Counted from the first letter of the stretch, positions 9,118 to 18,076 are shown. The stretch: DNA of 50,938 nucleotides from Chloroflexota bacterium (GCA_013204545.1 JABMNN010000134.1:1-50938), one strand, 5' to 3'. The notes: generated by a model not told the origin, from the sequence alone. Made by a program: numbers and translations.

Positions 9118-10780
9118 TTGCAGATGTGATAATCAGTGGTCGCCGTTTTGTGCGGCGTCCCAAGAAGCTTCCAACAGTGGTACGCACAACATCTTCCAGT
9201 GCTCCCCACTCTATTGGCTTTTTCAAATGCTGGTCAAGTACCGGAGTCAGGGCATCCTCAGTTTCGCGTAATAAGCCTTCCGAATCCTCAGTGTGAACGA
9301 AACCAACTGAGACGATTTTTGGCCTGCCAACGAGCGCCCCACTTACAGAGTCGCGAGAAAAGGCCACGCTGACAACTCCGTTGTGCTGAAGCGCACGACG
9401 TTCGACAACTACGTTGCCAGATTCGTCCCACAAACCGAGTCCGTGGACGAAGATGTGACCAGCCTCAATTCGGTCGACAACTTCCCCAGAGTTAGCATCG
9501 AGCTCAAGCACGTCACCGTCAGTCAGAAGAAATGCATTTTCTTTTTTCACGCCAGTCGAAATCGCAAGATCTATGTGCGCCCTCAGCATTCGGTACTCGC
9601 CGTGAACCGGCACAAAGTATTTAGGCCGAGTCACGTTCAGCAACATGCGAAGCTCTTCTTTTCGTGCGTGTCCCGGTACGTGTGTGCGTGTCTGGTGATT
9701 TGTAATCACCTTCGCACCGAGGCGAACCAACTCGTTTATCGAATCGTTCACAGGAACTTCGTTACCAGGAATCGTGCTTGCCGACATGATGATCGTGTCA
9801 TCGTCTTGAATCCGGATATCACGATGGTCGTTGCGCGACATTCTGACCAAACCTGATTGCGGTTCGCCTTGGCTTCCAGTTGTAAGAATCACCACTTTAT
9901 TGCCAGGAAGACTATTTGCTTCTGCGGCTGTGATAATCAGATCACCCGGGATATCTAAGTGACCGAGCTCCCGCCCGATCTTCGTATTGTTGACCATGCT
10001 TCGGCCGACAATGCATAGTTTTCGACCGTGCTTAATAGTAGCGTCTGCAACAATTTGAATACGTGCAAGCTGTGAAGCAAAACTCGAAACGATAATTCGG
10101 GCTTCAGCGGCTCCAATAAGGCCAGGCAGATTCTCGACTACTTCGCGGTCTGAAGGCGAATAACCCTCTTCCTCCGCGTACGTCGAATCAGACATCAGTA
10201 GAAACGCACCATCCTGACAGATATCGCCCAGCACTCCAAGATCCGTTGGTGGTCCGATCACCGGAGCGTTGTCGAGCTTGAAATCACCCGTGTGAATCAC
10301 CACACCAGCGGGAGTGTCGATTGCGATTCCCGTTGAATCTGGCACTGAGTGACAGACAGCGAACCACTCGACCTTTAAATTACCGATCTCATGCTGCTCA
10401 CCCGGGATAATCACACGTAAATCGGCTTCTTCACGCATACGTGCCTGGCGCAACTTTTCGTGCAGCAAGGCTTCGGCCATCGCAGGCGCATAAACGGGTA
10501 CGTTCACACGCTTCAGAAAGTGCGGAACAGCGCCGATGTGATCTTCGTGACCGTGAGTGATTAGTAACGCACGAACACGGTCGGAGTTTTCTTCCAGATA
10601 GTCCATGTCGGGAATAACGACGTCGATGCCGGGCATGTTCCACTCAGGGAACTGCACGCCTGCGTCTATCACGACAATATCGTCGACGGTTTCGAGAACC
10701 ATCATGTTTTTGCCGATCTCACCGAGACCGCCAAGTGGTACGACGCGTATCCAAGCTGCATCGTTAGTGTTTTTTGCCAT
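9107..10780 (-). CDS. rnj: Ribonuclease J
   Basis: A 557-residue metallo-beta-lactamase/beta-CASP ribonuclease that matures and degrades RNA by 5' exonuclease and endonuclease activity. The two-metal site is seen in T-H-G-H-E-D-H-I-G (His76, His78, Asp80, His81). The H-T-G-D-F-K-L-D segment carries the next Asp ligand, and the beta-CASP part contains V-P-V-H-G-E-Y-R. The length matches RNase J1/J2. ATG start at 10780, with no obvious SD. It is first in a two-gene unit with ftsK. The 260 bases before it (10781-11039) hold no convincing gene and presumably carry its promoter. Confidence 0.93.
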   Translation of the reverse strand: MAKNTNDAAWIRVVPLGGLGEIGKNMMVLETVDDIVVIDAGVQFPEWNMPGIDVVIPDMDYLEENSDRVRALLITHGHEDHIGAVPHFLKRVNVPVYAPAMAEALLHEKLRQARMREEADLRVIIPGEQHEIGNLKVEWFAVCHSVPDSTGIAIDTPAGVVIHTGDFKLDNAPVIGPPTDLGVLGDICQDGAFLLMSDSTYAEEEGYSPSDREVVENLPGLIGAAEARIIVSSFASQLARIQIVADATIKHGRKLCIVGRSMVNNTKIGRELGHLDIPGDLIITAAEANSLPGNKVVILTTGSQGEPQSGLVRMSRNDHRDIRIQDDDTIIMSASTIPGNEVPVNDSINELVRLGAKVITNHQTRTHVPGHARKEELRMLLNVTRPKYFVPVHGEYRMLRAHIDLAISTGVKKENAFLLTDGDVLELDANSGEVVDRIEAGHIFVHGLGLWDESGNVVVERRALQHNGVVSVAFSRDSVSGALVGRPKIVSVGFVHTEDSEGLLRETEDALTPVLDQHLKKPIEWGALEDVVRTTVGSFLGRRTKRRPLIITSAIDV

Positions 10781-11039
10781 ACGAATAAAATGATGCCAAT
10801 CGTGAATTCTGGGGCACTGCGCGCGATCTACTTTGTTGGCTTTCAGTCAGCTAATTTTCGAACTGCGTTTTGCGATGCCTAGAATAATCTCGGTAGGCGA
10901 TCTCCTTGTTTTTCTTCTTCTGTAGTTTCGTTCTTCAATAGAGGTTCAAATAGTTGTGCTTCAACACCTTGTGCGTCAGCGGTTTGGCTTGATGGCCGGT
11001 TATTTTCGCTTTTTTGTCTTCTTCTTCTAATTCTTAAGG

Positions 11040-11654
11040 TTATTGCGTTACCGATGCATTGGCTGATAGCCGAGCCCATTCCTCTAACGCTTCGGGAAGT
11101 CTGAGAACGTCTTTTTGAAGTTCTCGTTTAATCGCAGGGTTTCTGAGACCCGCAGCCGGATGATACAGCGGGAACAGAACACGACCTTCCCATTCAAGAA
11201 TCTTGCCGTGGTCTTCTGAAATCTTACCGGTTGGATGGAACCGAAGCATTGAAACCCGACCCAGTGTAACTATTACTTTTGGATCAAGTAGCTGCATTTG
11301 TCGGTCTAAGTATGGACGACATGACGCGACTTCGTCAGGGAGCGGATCACGATTCTCCGGTGGTCGGCACTTCACCACATTGGTAATAAAAACGTCCTCA
11401 CGAGAAAGCGGCACCTCAGCCAGTAGTTCGTCCAGCAACTTGCCCGAACGCCCCACAAACGGTAGCCCCTGTTGATCTTCATTCAACCCGGGACCTTCGC
11501 CGATGATCAGTATTTTTGCGTTAGACGCACCGCTACCGGGAACAGCATTGGTTCTGGAAGTGTGAAGCCCGCAGTCGGTGCATGATCGAACTGCTGCGGC
11601 AAGTTCGTTGATCGATTCCCAACTTGCTGGCTGGGGAGTATCGGCGTTGGTCAA
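11040..11654 (-). CDS. Uracil-DNA glycosylase, family 4 (Fe-S)
   Basis: A 204-residue base-excision repair enzyme that removes uracil arising from cytosine deamination. Family-4 features are present: four Cys for the [4Fe-4S] cluster (C25, C28, C96, C112), motif A G-E-G-P-G-x-N-E-D at 52-60 followed by Q-G-x-P-F-V-G, and motif B H-P-A-A at 165-168. The family also includes the SPO1 polymerase-like type name. The start is TTG at 11654. A short dyad (11689-11702) lies about 35 bases upstream. It is separated from acpP by a terminator, so it probably has its own promoter. Confidence 0.9.
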   Translation of the reverse strand: MTNADTPQPASWESINELAAAVRSCTDCGLHTSRTNAVPGSGASNAKILIIGEGPGLNEDQQGLPFVGRSGKLLDELLAEVPLSREDVFITNVVKCRPPENRDPLPDEVASCRPYLDRQMQLLDPKVIVTLGRVSMLRFHPTGKISEDHGKILEWEGRVLFPLYHPAAGLRNPAIKRELQKDVLRLPEALEEWARLSANASVTQ

Positions 11655-11688
11655 AGTAATCGGTTCAAATACGTGGTGCTAGGCGAAC

Positions 11689-11702
11689 GTCCAGAACTGG
11701 AC
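11689..11702. promoter_or_regulatory. Dyad upstream of the uracil-DNA glycosylase gene
   Basis: GTCCAG-AA-CTGGAC is a perfect 6+6 inverted repeat with a 2-base centre, about 35 bases before the glycosylase start. It could be a repressor operator, for example for DNA-damage control, but it does not match a LexA box I know. Confidence 0.25.
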
Positions 11703-11867
11703 ATGAGTAACGACTTTCAAGCTATCACACCAACCAAGTACGCTTGGCCCTTTCTTCGATGTAGAGGTCTAAGGGTGCGGATGAAACAGAACTAGTTGGC
11801 GCTAGCTTGGTATTGGAAGTCATTACGATTAACTCACTACCCCAAGCTATTACTAACGCCCCACAAA

Positions 11868-11922
11868 AAAAAACCGCACCGTCTCCAGAAACAAATCATA
11901 AGGAGAACGAATGCGGTTTTTT
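11868..11922 (-). terminator. Terminator after acpP
   Basis: Arms AAAAAACCGCA (11868-11878) and TGCGGTTTTTT (11912-11922) pair perfectly. Inside, TCTCC (11882-11886) pairs with GGAGA (11902-11906). The run of A on the plus strand gives a U-tract on the minus transcript, ending the yceD-to-acpP operon. The symmetry makes it potentially bidirectional. Confidence 0.8.
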
Positions 11923-11979
11923 GCGTCAGATGAACAACGAAGTACTCATCTTCAAACGACCAAGCAAGCCCGGAACTGA

Positions 11980-12237
11980 CTACTCAGTGATTCCGCGTTT
12001 TGCAAGGTACGTAACAGCGTCCTGAACAGTCTTGATACCTTCTGCATCTTCATCGGAAATCTCAAGAGGCTGATCGTCTGATCCAAATTCCTCTTCGATC
12101 GCCATGATCAATTCGACAACGTCGAGCGAATCGGCGTTTAGATCCTCTGTAAAAGATGAATCTGCTGAAACATCTGCGGCATCTACACTGAGCTTGTCTG
12201 CCGCAATATCGCGGACTCGATCCAACACACTGGCCAT
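11980..12237 (-). CDS. acpP: Acyl carrier protein
   Basis: An 85-residue acidic four-helix protein that carries growing acyl chains on a 4'-phosphopantetheine arm. The attachment site is D-S-L with Ser37, in the classical setting [16 protein letters not shown] start with a G-rich SD (GGGGGG) about 9 bases upstream. It is last in an operon with fabD and nusB, followed by a terminator. It supplies the substrate carrier that FabD, encoded two genes upstream, loads with malonyl groups. Confidence 0.95.
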   Translation of the reverse strand: MASVLDRVRDIAADKLSVDAADVSADSSFTEDLNADSLDVVELIMAIEEEFGSDDQPLEISDEDAEGIKTVQDAVTYLAKRGITE

Positions 12238-12333
12238 TTACTTCAACCCCCCGAGGAGTCATGCGAGACGGCCGTCCCGCTCGAACTTGTAATTTCAAAT
12301 AGCGTCGCCTACATAATGTAGCCGAACGGCAAA

Positions 12334-12825
12334 CTATGCTAGCAGAGCCCCGAGCACTCCGTTAACGAATTTTGGAGAAGAGTCAGATCCGAATAATCGG
12401 GCTAACTCTACCGCTTCATTCGCTACTACGTTCTTCGGAGCAGCATCTTCCATCTCCAACTCAGCAATTGCAACCCGTAAAACGTTACGTTCGACGAGTG
12501 GCATTTGGTCGGAAGGAAACTGAGATGCGAGCTTGGCGATGCGTGAATCCAGCTCTATTCGCTGAACCTCACACACTCTTACTAAGCGGATTGCGAAATC
12601 TGTGTCAGCGTCTGATAGCTCTCGCTCAATAGTGAGACGCCTAACGGCTGAAGTGGCGGGATGGCCAGATGAATCGGCTTCATACAACGCCTGCACTACG
12701 GCAGCACGGGAACCTGTGCGCCCACCGCCGATAGATGGGTCGCTTTCACCAACAACATCACCATCGACTAGCTCGTCTAGATGATCGGGTTCTTGTGGGA
12801 TGTACTTGGATTTAGCTGCAGACAC
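12334..12825 (-). CDS. nusB: Transcription antitermination factor NusB
   Basis: A 163-residue all-helical protein that, with NusE/S10, binds boxA RNA and supports rRNA antitermination. The core begins near residue 40 (R-x-A-V-V-Q-A-L-Y-E-A-D). The C-terminal family signature is clear: N-V-V-A-N-E-A-V-E-L-A-R-L-F-G followed by K-F-V-N-G-V-L-G. An acidic N-terminal extension of about 37 residues is unusual. The start is GTG at 12825. A perfect 12-bp palindrome (GCCCCTAGGGGC, 12841-12852) lies just upstream; its role is unknown. It sits between fabD and acpP, a linkage of transcription and lipid genes. Confidence 0.88.
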   Translation of the reverse strand: MSAAKSKYIPQEPDHLDELVDGDVVGESDPSIGGGRTGSRAAVVQALYEADSSGHPATSAVRRLTIERELSDADTDFAIRLVRVCEVQRIELDSRIAKLASQFPSDQMPLVERNVLRVAIAELEMEDAAPKNVVANEAVELARLFGSDSSPKFVNGVLGALLA

Positions 12826-12931
12826 GTTTAGTCGAAGTCGGCCCCTAGGGGCGAGTTACTTGTATGGGTTCAGCCGATATCAGTAAATGATTGGCTGTGT
12901 GAATCCAGAATGACCAGATGAATTGAATAAT

Positions 12932-13873
12932 TTACGAAGCGCTAGCGTATTCGAGCACGGATGCGAAATCGCCGATGTTGGTAATGCTCGCCGTTGAGTC
13001 GATTCGCTTCACCATTCCGGAAAGAATCTTGCCGTGGCCAATCTCATAGAAATTTTCGATACCGTCGTTCAGCATGAACTTCACGGTGTTGTTCCACTGC
13101 ACACATGAAGTCAACTGCAATCGAAGTTCTTCTTTGACTTCGTCTGCAGTGCGAAGCGAGTTGGCGGTAACGTTTCCTACCAAATCAACAAGCGGGTCGT
13201 GGAACGTAAGAGAATCAATCATAGCGTTCAAACCGTTCTGAGCCGGGCTCATCAAGCCTGAATGGAAAGCACCACCAACCTGTAGCGGAATTGCCTTCTT
13301 TGCGCCTCGAGTACTTGCAATATCTATTGCCATAGCCAGACTGCGATGATCACCGGAGAGAATAATCTGCTGCTCGGTGTTGATAGTCGACATCTGTGCG
13401 CCAGACTCCCGACATATCTCCTCGGCTGTCACTTCATCCATACCGATGAGAGCAACCATTCCGCCCGGTCGCTCGTTACAAGCACCCTGCATCAACCGAC
13501 CTCGTTCGAGAACGAGTCTCACAGCGTCGGAAATGCTAAGCACACCAGCAACCGCAAGAGCGGAATACTCACCGAGACTATGCCCCGCAGTAGCATTCGG
13601 CAGTTGAAGAACACCAGTGGCTTCTTCCATAGCTCGCCAAGTCGCAACCGAAGTTGCCATGATGGCGGGCTGAGTGTTCTCAGTCTGTCGTAACTCGTCG
13701 TCAGGGCCTTCAAACATCAACTTCGAAAGCTTACGACCCAACGTGTCATCAATTTCGTCGAAAACCTCGCGTGCTGCGATGGAATTCAAATAGAGATCTT
13801 TTCCCATACCAACGGCTTGTGAACCCTGGCCTGGGAATAGAAACGCAATCTTCGAAACTGTCTGGCTAGTCAT
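12932..13873 (-). CDS. fabD: Malonyl-CoA:ACP transacylase
   Basis: A 313-residue enzyme that transfers malonyl from CoA to ACP, committing it to fatty-acid elongation. The N-terminal F-P-G-Q-G-S-Q motif, the nucleophile elbow G-H-S-L-G-E-Y (Ser99) and the catalytic His204 in G-A-F-H-S are all present at normal spacing, and the length is typical. ATG start at 13873 with a purine-rich AGGAGA about a dozen bases upstream. It works directly with AcpP from the same operon and uses malonyl-CoA made by AccDA, whose gene is about 6 kb away. Confidence 0.94.
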   Translation of the reverse strand: MTSQTVSKIAFLFPGQGSQAVGMGKDLYLNSIAAREVFDEIDDTLGRKLSKLMFEGPDDELRQTENTQPAIMATSVATWRAMEEATGVLQLPNATAGHSLGEYSALAVAGVLSISDAVRLVLERGRLMQGACNERPGGMVALIGMDEVTAEEICRESGAQMSTINTEQQIILSGDHRSLAMAIDIASTRGAKKAIPLQVGGAFHSGLMSPAQNGLNAMIDSLTFHDPLVDLVGNVTANSLRTADEVKEELRLQLTSCVQWNNTVKFMLNDGIENFYEIGHGKILSGMVKRIDSTASITNIGDFASVLEYASAS

Positions 13874-13902
13874 ATTCGAGAGACTCTCCTGAGAAAGCAG
13901 TG

Positions 13903-14151
13903 CTACTTACTATCCGACGTTGCAGATGCAGCCGCAATTGGCTGTATTTGTTCGAGAAGGTTCACCTGAGGCCAGTTACCCGGCATCGTGCGACCTTTAA
14001 AGTTTCCACATTCCGGACATGCAATGTGCGGCTGAATTCGTTCTTTGCGTGAACACGGGCAGAGCGATGACGCAGGAAGCTTAATAGCGTTATGTGCGTT
14101 ACGTCCGCCCTTGCGGGCCGGAGTATGTTTTTTCTTGGGAAGTGGAGGCAT
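13903..14151 (-). CDS. rpmF: 50S ribosomal protein L32
   Basis: An 82-residue zinc-ribbon ribosomal protein. The Pro/Lys-rich N-terminus (P-K-K-K-H-T-P-A-R-K-G-x-R) is typical of L32. Four Cys form the ribbon: C31, C33, C45 and C48. The first pair is C-P-C rather than the usual C-x2-C, a small oddity. The last 25 or so residues extend beyond most L32 proteins. It follows yceD by about 20 bases, the standard arrangement seen in many bacteria. Confidence 0.9.
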   Translation of the reverse strand: MPPLPKKKHTPARKGGRNAHNAIKLPASSLCPCSRKERIQPHIACPECGNFKGRTMPGNWPQVNLLEQIQPIAAASATSDSK

Positions 14152-14171
14152 ATCTAATTATCGCTCGGGCT

Positions 14172-14741
14172 CTAACTCTGTCTGTCAGCGGATTCTGCGC
14201 TTTTTTCCAACAACCCTGCAAGTCCCGCCCAACGCGGATCTTGAGAGATTTTAGCGCACGAACACAAAATTATATTGCGATTTACCGTACAAGTGTGGCA
14301 AATTCCTAGGCAATCTTCTTTACATAGTGGGGCAATTGGAAGTGCACCGAGAATAGCTTGGCCAAGTGCTTCAGTTAAATCTACGAAATTTCGTTCATCA
14401 ATGATAAGCGCCGGATCGTAATAATCACCGTCACCTGCCGAGTGGTTGTTCGAAAGCTTGCCCGAACTACCCACCAGCTCAGCGTTTATCGGAGAAAACT
14501 CCTCTTCCATCGTAACGAACACGCCCACAGTCGCCGGTTCAAGGCACCTGCTGCACGAATTATCCGTTACCGCTTCAACTTCAGCATTCACTAGCACCGA
14601 GCGGTCTATCCTCGTCAATCGGACAGACCCATTGATCCGTTCTAACGAATAACTGCCTACGATAAGCCGTTCATTCTCTATTTCATGCTGCTGACTATCA
14701 CCGAGATTCCCGGTAAGCAGCCCCGAAACGTTGTAGATCAT
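14172..14741 (-). CDS. YceD family protein (DUF177)
   Basis: A 189-residue protein of the YceD/DUF177 family, which is linked to 23S rRNA and precursor accumulation and almost always lies before rpmF. Two Cys pairs are visible: C-S-R-C-L-E-P in the middle and, near the C-terminus, C-K-E-D-C-L-G-I-C-H-x-C, with a final C-S-C. This fits the usual family pattern ending in C-x-G-L-C-x-x-C-G. ATG start. It is first in the operon yceD-rpmF-fabD-nusB-acpP. Confidence 0.85.
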   Translation of the reverse strand: MIYNVSGLLTGNLGDSQQHEIENERLIVGSYSLERINGSVRLTRIDRSVLVNAEVEAVTDNSCSRCLEPATVGVFVTMEEEFSPINAELVGSSGKLSNNHSAGDGDYYDPALIIDERNFVDLTEALGQAILGALPIAPLCKEDCLGICHTCTVNRNIILCSCAKISQDPRWAGLAGLLEKSAESADRQS

Positions 14742-14916
14742 TTAGGTCAAAACCCTATGAAGGACTCTATACGTACTGAATACGCCCAAAAGGGTGTGCG
14801 CACTCAGGCAACTACTGTAATAACCAGTATCCACGTGAGCAAGTGTTAACGTCGTGAGCAGAACGGTTGCAGTGGGTGTGCTGTCAACTGCGAATACTCA
14901 CTCTCCATGACATATC

Positions 14917-15207
14917 GTGCGTACCGTGAATGTCAGATGCGCGATACTTCGCCACATGCACGAATTTCCGCATCACAACACTCAGCCAAACTCTCCCCCA
15001 CGTTCACAACACGAACGAAAGAATCCCGGCAGACCCGCCGAACCAATGAAGCGTTCCGACGCGTTCAAGAAGTCTGAACTGGCGAAGCGAAATAGCGGAT
15101 CAGTCGAATCGGGAGTATTCAGAGGACGGAAGTTCAAAGGATTCGAAGGTGTCCAGCCACGCAAACAACTTTGGATGGGTAGTAAGCAGCGGAGATTGTT
15201 CACTTGA
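14917..15207 (+). CDS. Hypothetical basic protein, doubtful
   Basis: An open frame of 96 codons from a GTG, rich in Arg, Lys, Ser and Pro, with no recognised domain and no SD before the start. Its stop TGA overlaps the TTG start of the next gene (TTGA), which could mean translational coupling. The base composition and the absence of any conserved look make it uncertain. It may be merely an open frame ahead of a real gene. Confidence 0.3.
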   Translation: MRTVNVRCAILRHMHEFPHHNTQPNSPPRSQHERKNPGRPAEPMKRSDAFKKSELAKRNSGSVESGVFRGRKFKGFEGVQPRKQLWMGSKQRRLFT

Positions 15208-15995
15208 CCACCAAGCCAAAAAGAGATCATGTTGACCTAGCTAGTCTGAGACTCGATTGGGCTGGCTTGGCACTGGCTCGACTGATTTGTCATGTTGACG
15301 ATTTCCTAGCTAAGGAGCCGTGCCAGAAACGGCGGAAGATTACGAGTGCTGGAAACGGTGATGCCGTACTTTCGTATTTTTTGACGATCTCTGATCAGCC
15401 GCCACCTGAGATCAGTTTTGCAGCTGGTGACGTGATTCACAATCTCAGAGCTACACTAGACAACTTACTGTGGGGCATCGGGCAGCGAAGGAAAGCTGGT
15501 CGCCTGTTGAGTTTAGAATTCTGGGATTCAGAAGAAAAATTCAATGAGTGCTATGCACCTAGGATTTCTAAGCTGCCGGAACCGATTAAAGATTGGGTCG
15601 AGTCAGTACAGCCGTTCAATACCCGCGGTTTCCAACTCTACAAAATACTGACGACGCTTTGGAATAATGACAAGCACCGATCCCCCCAAAACATCGTCAC
15701 GGCGGCTGGGATGAGTATGGATTGGGTTGGATCGGACGATCCTAAGGTCCGTAATCCAATGAAAAGTTGGGAATCCTTCGACCCAGGCGGTCAGAAGGAT
15801 AATCAGCTGCTAGTGAGAGCCATTGTGCCGTATGCCCAGCGCGATTTATTTACGCCGGTTCTGTCACAGTTCGTTGCTTTTTCGGAATCCGGAAAATCGG
15901 GAGCGCAGAATCAAGAGGTAGTCGAGTATCTATCCCACGTTCATTCACATATAACCGACCGTGTGCTGCCGATATTCGAACCGTTCAGGAATTAA
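15204..15995 (+). CDS. Hypothetical protein with HNLR-x2-LD-x-LLW motif
   Basis: A 263-residue soluble protein of unknown function. The TTG start is well supported by GGAGA at 15191-15195, 8 bases upstream. The middle carries G-D-V-I-H-N-L-R-A-T-L-D-N-L-L-W near residues 75-90, a motif I associate with uncharacterised helical proteins scattered in actinobacteria and phages. A second conserved-looking segment (T-L-W-N-N-D-K-H-R-S-P) follows. No catalytic motif is assigned. An HEPN-type R-x4-6-H ribonuclease motif is not evident, so toxin function is not claimed. It lies in the least conserved part of the window and may have been acquired horizontally. Confidence 0.65.
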   Translation: MTTKPKRDHVDLASLRLDWAGLALARLICHVDDFLAKEPCQKRRKITSAGNGDAVLSYFLTISDQPPPEISFAAGDVIHNLRATLDNLLWGIGQRRKAGRLLSLEFWDSEEKFNECYAPRISKLPEPIKDWVESVQPFNTRGFQLYKILTTLWNNDKHRSPQNIVTAAGMSMDWVGSDDPKVRNPMKSWESFDPGGQKDNQLLVRAIVPYAQRDLFTPVLSQFVAFSESGKSGAQNQEVVEYLSHVHSHITDRVLPIFEPFRN

Positions 15996-16830
15996 CTTCA
16001 CCACCTCAAAGTATATGGAACCCGTCGTGAGGCGCCGTTTCCTTCCCTGTGGTTCGGGGGTGTGCCATCCGCGCTTGACCGATCCGGCAATACAAGGGAT
16101 GCTAACGGCATAGAGAGAACGCGGTAAACGGACTGCAAAATGGTCTGTACCTTATAAAAGCGCAACAAACTCTCTGGTGAAACCAATTTGCCGTGATATG
16201 ACGAGGACCCGTACAAGCCTCCGACTTTCACCGTCAGTAATCGCACACGCAACCCCCGCATTTAGCATCGATTTGCCGATGGCATCCTGAATCCCTCTTC
16301 GAGCCTAGTCTGTCTGGCGAACAGTCGAACTCGTTGAAGGATCAAATTCAGTATCCATCGATCAAGTCCCAACGCTCAGGACCAAAGGATCACAAATGCA
16401 AATCTGGTTCTGGGGTTACCGACCATTGGTCTAAGGCACCGCCACTCGCATGGCATGTCTAAAGATAAATAGCTATCGATCCTGCAGAGATCATCAGCCA
16501 ATATCGGCTCGTGACAAAGCCAAAATACATACCGTCCTCGATCATCCTCAAATGATCACCCATTATCACCATTACCGAACGCGAGAACGGGAATGGGGAG
16601 GGCCGGACAATACTCGATTCCCGGACAGTAACCCCACGACGGCTATCAACCGTTATCGAACGCTGTCCACCCATGCGTTGCTGACCATAAGCAATGTTCG
16701 AAATATCTCGATTCACGTCGAGGAGTTTTTGCCAACACTCACAACGTTGGCGAAAACCGCGTACTCTCACGAAAGAACAAACCATGAACCGACAAAACCA
16801 ACCCAATCCCACGAAACCAAAACTGCTCCC
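15996..16830. other. Long stretch without a convincing gene
   Basis: About 830 bases. The plus-strand frame leading into the DUF1232 gene stays open from 16450 but is His/Arg/Thr-rich with no recognisable fold. A minus-strand frame at 15998-16261 is also featureless. A fragment near 16412-16445 recalls a tRNA D-arm but no T-arm follows. It may be decayed sequence. Confidence 0.4.
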
Positions 16831-17211
16831 GTGAACGATCTACCAACATGGGCTCTAATACTGGCGGTCGCGCTCGCACTAGCAGTGCTGATCGTAGTTG
16901 GTGTCTATCTCTTGTCTCGTCAGCTCCAACACAAAGAGCCATACGCAGGAGTGATGCGACTCAGAACTCGACAAAAAATCAACTTTTTCCGATTCATGGC
17001 AACCGACAGCCGTGTCCCCAAAAAGGTCAAATTTGTTCCGATACTGCTCGCTCTTTATTTATTGATGCCGTTCGACCTAATCCCCGACTTCATTCCCGTA
17101 ATCGGCTACATAGATGATGTGGGAGTCATAATCCTAGCGCTGGTGCTCATGGTGAAGCTCACCCCCGCCGAAACAATCACCGCAATCCTTGAAAAAGCCA
17201 GCGATCATTGA
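16831..17211 (+). CDS. Membrane protein with DUF1232 (YkvA) domain
   Basis: About 126 residues. One strong membrane helix near the N-terminus (W-A-L-I-L-A-V-A-L-A-L-A-V-L-I-V-V-G-V) is followed by a basic stretch and then a DUF1232 domain with P-K-K-V-K-F-V-P, L-M-P-F-D-L-I-P-D-F-I-P-V-I-G-Y-I-D-D. That P-x-D-L-I-P-D-x-I-P-x-x-G-x-x-D-D pattern is diagnostic. The function of the family is unknown. The start is uncertain: the frame is open back to 16450, but GTG 16831 gives the normal family length. This GTG overlaps the stop of a 16-codon ORF beginning at ATG 16784 (GTGA), so coupled translation is possible. Confidence 0.7.
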   Translation: MNDLPTWALILAVALALAVLIVVGVYLLSRQLQHKEPYAGVMRLRTRQKINFFRFMATDSRVPKKVKFVPILLALYLLMPFDLIPDFIPVIGYIDDVGVIILALVLMVKLTPAETITAILEKASDH

Positions 17212-17331
17212 GCAAATCACTACCCGACGATAAGATCGAGGCATTACTCACACTCGGCAAACGATTTACGCTTGCCTGAGGAAACCACCGAAAAGAACAC
17301 ATCGGCCAGATTAAACGGGAACTCTAGAACG

Positions 17332-17448
17332 TCACTTCCCTCTGAACTGGGTACGTGTGCCGATTGCGCTAATGAGCATCAGAACGATTATTGCGCCCCA
17401 CACGTTGAGCTGAAAAACGCCATCGGTGTATTCAAAGATCGAAAACAT
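17332..17448 (-). CDS. 38-residue single-helix membrane microprotein
   Basis: A short ORF starting ATG at 17448 with an excellent SD, AAGGAGA, at 17461-17455, 6 bases upstream. The peptide has an N-terminal soluble part (MFSIFEYTDGVFQLNV), one hydrophobic helix (W-G-A-I-I-V-L-M-L-I-S-A-I-G) and a basic tail (T-R-T-Q-F-R-G-K). The positive-inside rule puts the C-terminus in the cytoplasm. No family is recognised. Size and topology are like small regulators of membrane complexes. It lies alone between the DUF1232 gene and another small membrane protein. Confidence 0.55.
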   Translation of the reverse strand: MFSIFEYTDGVFQLNVWGAIIVLMLISAIGTRTQFRGK

Positions 17449-17677
17449 TGAGAATCTCCTTAAGCTGCCTGTTTGGGAGATTAGTCGCTTTTGCCCGTGT
17501 TGATTGCATCAGCCACGTTAGAATCCAGTGAGTAATTGCCATACACAAAATGATTCAGCGCATGTATTTGGTTCAGCATCAACTTTTCACCCCAACCTCA
17601 TGCTGTTCACCATCACGACAGTTCATGACAGACTATTCTCCAGCCCACTGGATTGTTTCCGTGGCCAGAGGAAAACA

Positions 17678-17953
17678 TTGAAAAACATCAACGGAAATAA
17701 ACCGAAAACGTCACGAGCGAGATTCATTCTTGGTGCCGGTATCGGTGTTGCAATATCGATACCGCTGTTCGGTGATGTAGAAAATTCGTTTACTAGATTC
17801 CTGTTGATGTTCGGATTCGGCGCAATGATGGGCTACGGACAAGTGTTCGCTGGCAAGAACACCCCGGGTGCCAAAAAATTCACACGCTTCGCAATTGCTG
17901 GCAGCATGTTGGCAATGACAGTCGGCATAGTCATTTTCTTGCTCAACGGATAA
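17678..17953 (+). CDS. Small two-helix membrane protein
   Basis: About 91 residues from a TTG at 17678, with AGAGGA at 17667-17672 as SD. The frame is open further upstream to 17528, but that part is not membrane-like and no SD supports it. After a basic start (L-K-N-I-N-G-N-K-P-K-T-S-R-A-R) come a first hydrophobic segment, F-I-L-G-A-G-I-G-V-A-I-S-I-P-L-F-G, a loop with Asp and Glu, a Gly/Met-rich helix (F-L-L-M-F-G-F-G-A-M-M-G-Y-G), and a C-terminal helix ending I-V-I-F-L-L-N-G. No family is recognised. Confidence 0.6.
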   Translation: MKNINGNKPKTSRARFILGAGIGVAISIPLFGDVENSFTRFLLMFGFGAMMGYGQVFAGKNTPGAKKFTRFAIAGSMLAMTVGIVIFLLNG

Positions 17954-18076
17954 TCCAACTTCTTTGCAGTCGCACCGCCGTAGATACTCGCCATGCCACT
18001 GAATTCGTTCGATGTATCGTTTCGTTCAATCGCACTGCCCAAAGTGCCACCCGGTTTGCAAATCGAGAGTGCAATC

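Noticed and set aside
10879..11079. Minus-strand frame of 66 codons between rnj and the glycosylase gene
   Set aside because: Overlaps the 3' end of the glycosylase gene and is low-complexity without SD.
15998..16261. Minus-strand frame of 87 codons
   Set aside because: No motif, no SD and no conserved appearance.
16412..16445. Sequence like a tRNA D-arm (ATTGGTCTAAGGCACC)
   Set aside because: No T-arm, acceptor or anticodon arm follows at the right distance.
16450..16830. Upstream extension of the DUF1232 gene
   Set aside because: Open but His/Arg/Thr-rich with no SD and no fold; family length fits a later start.
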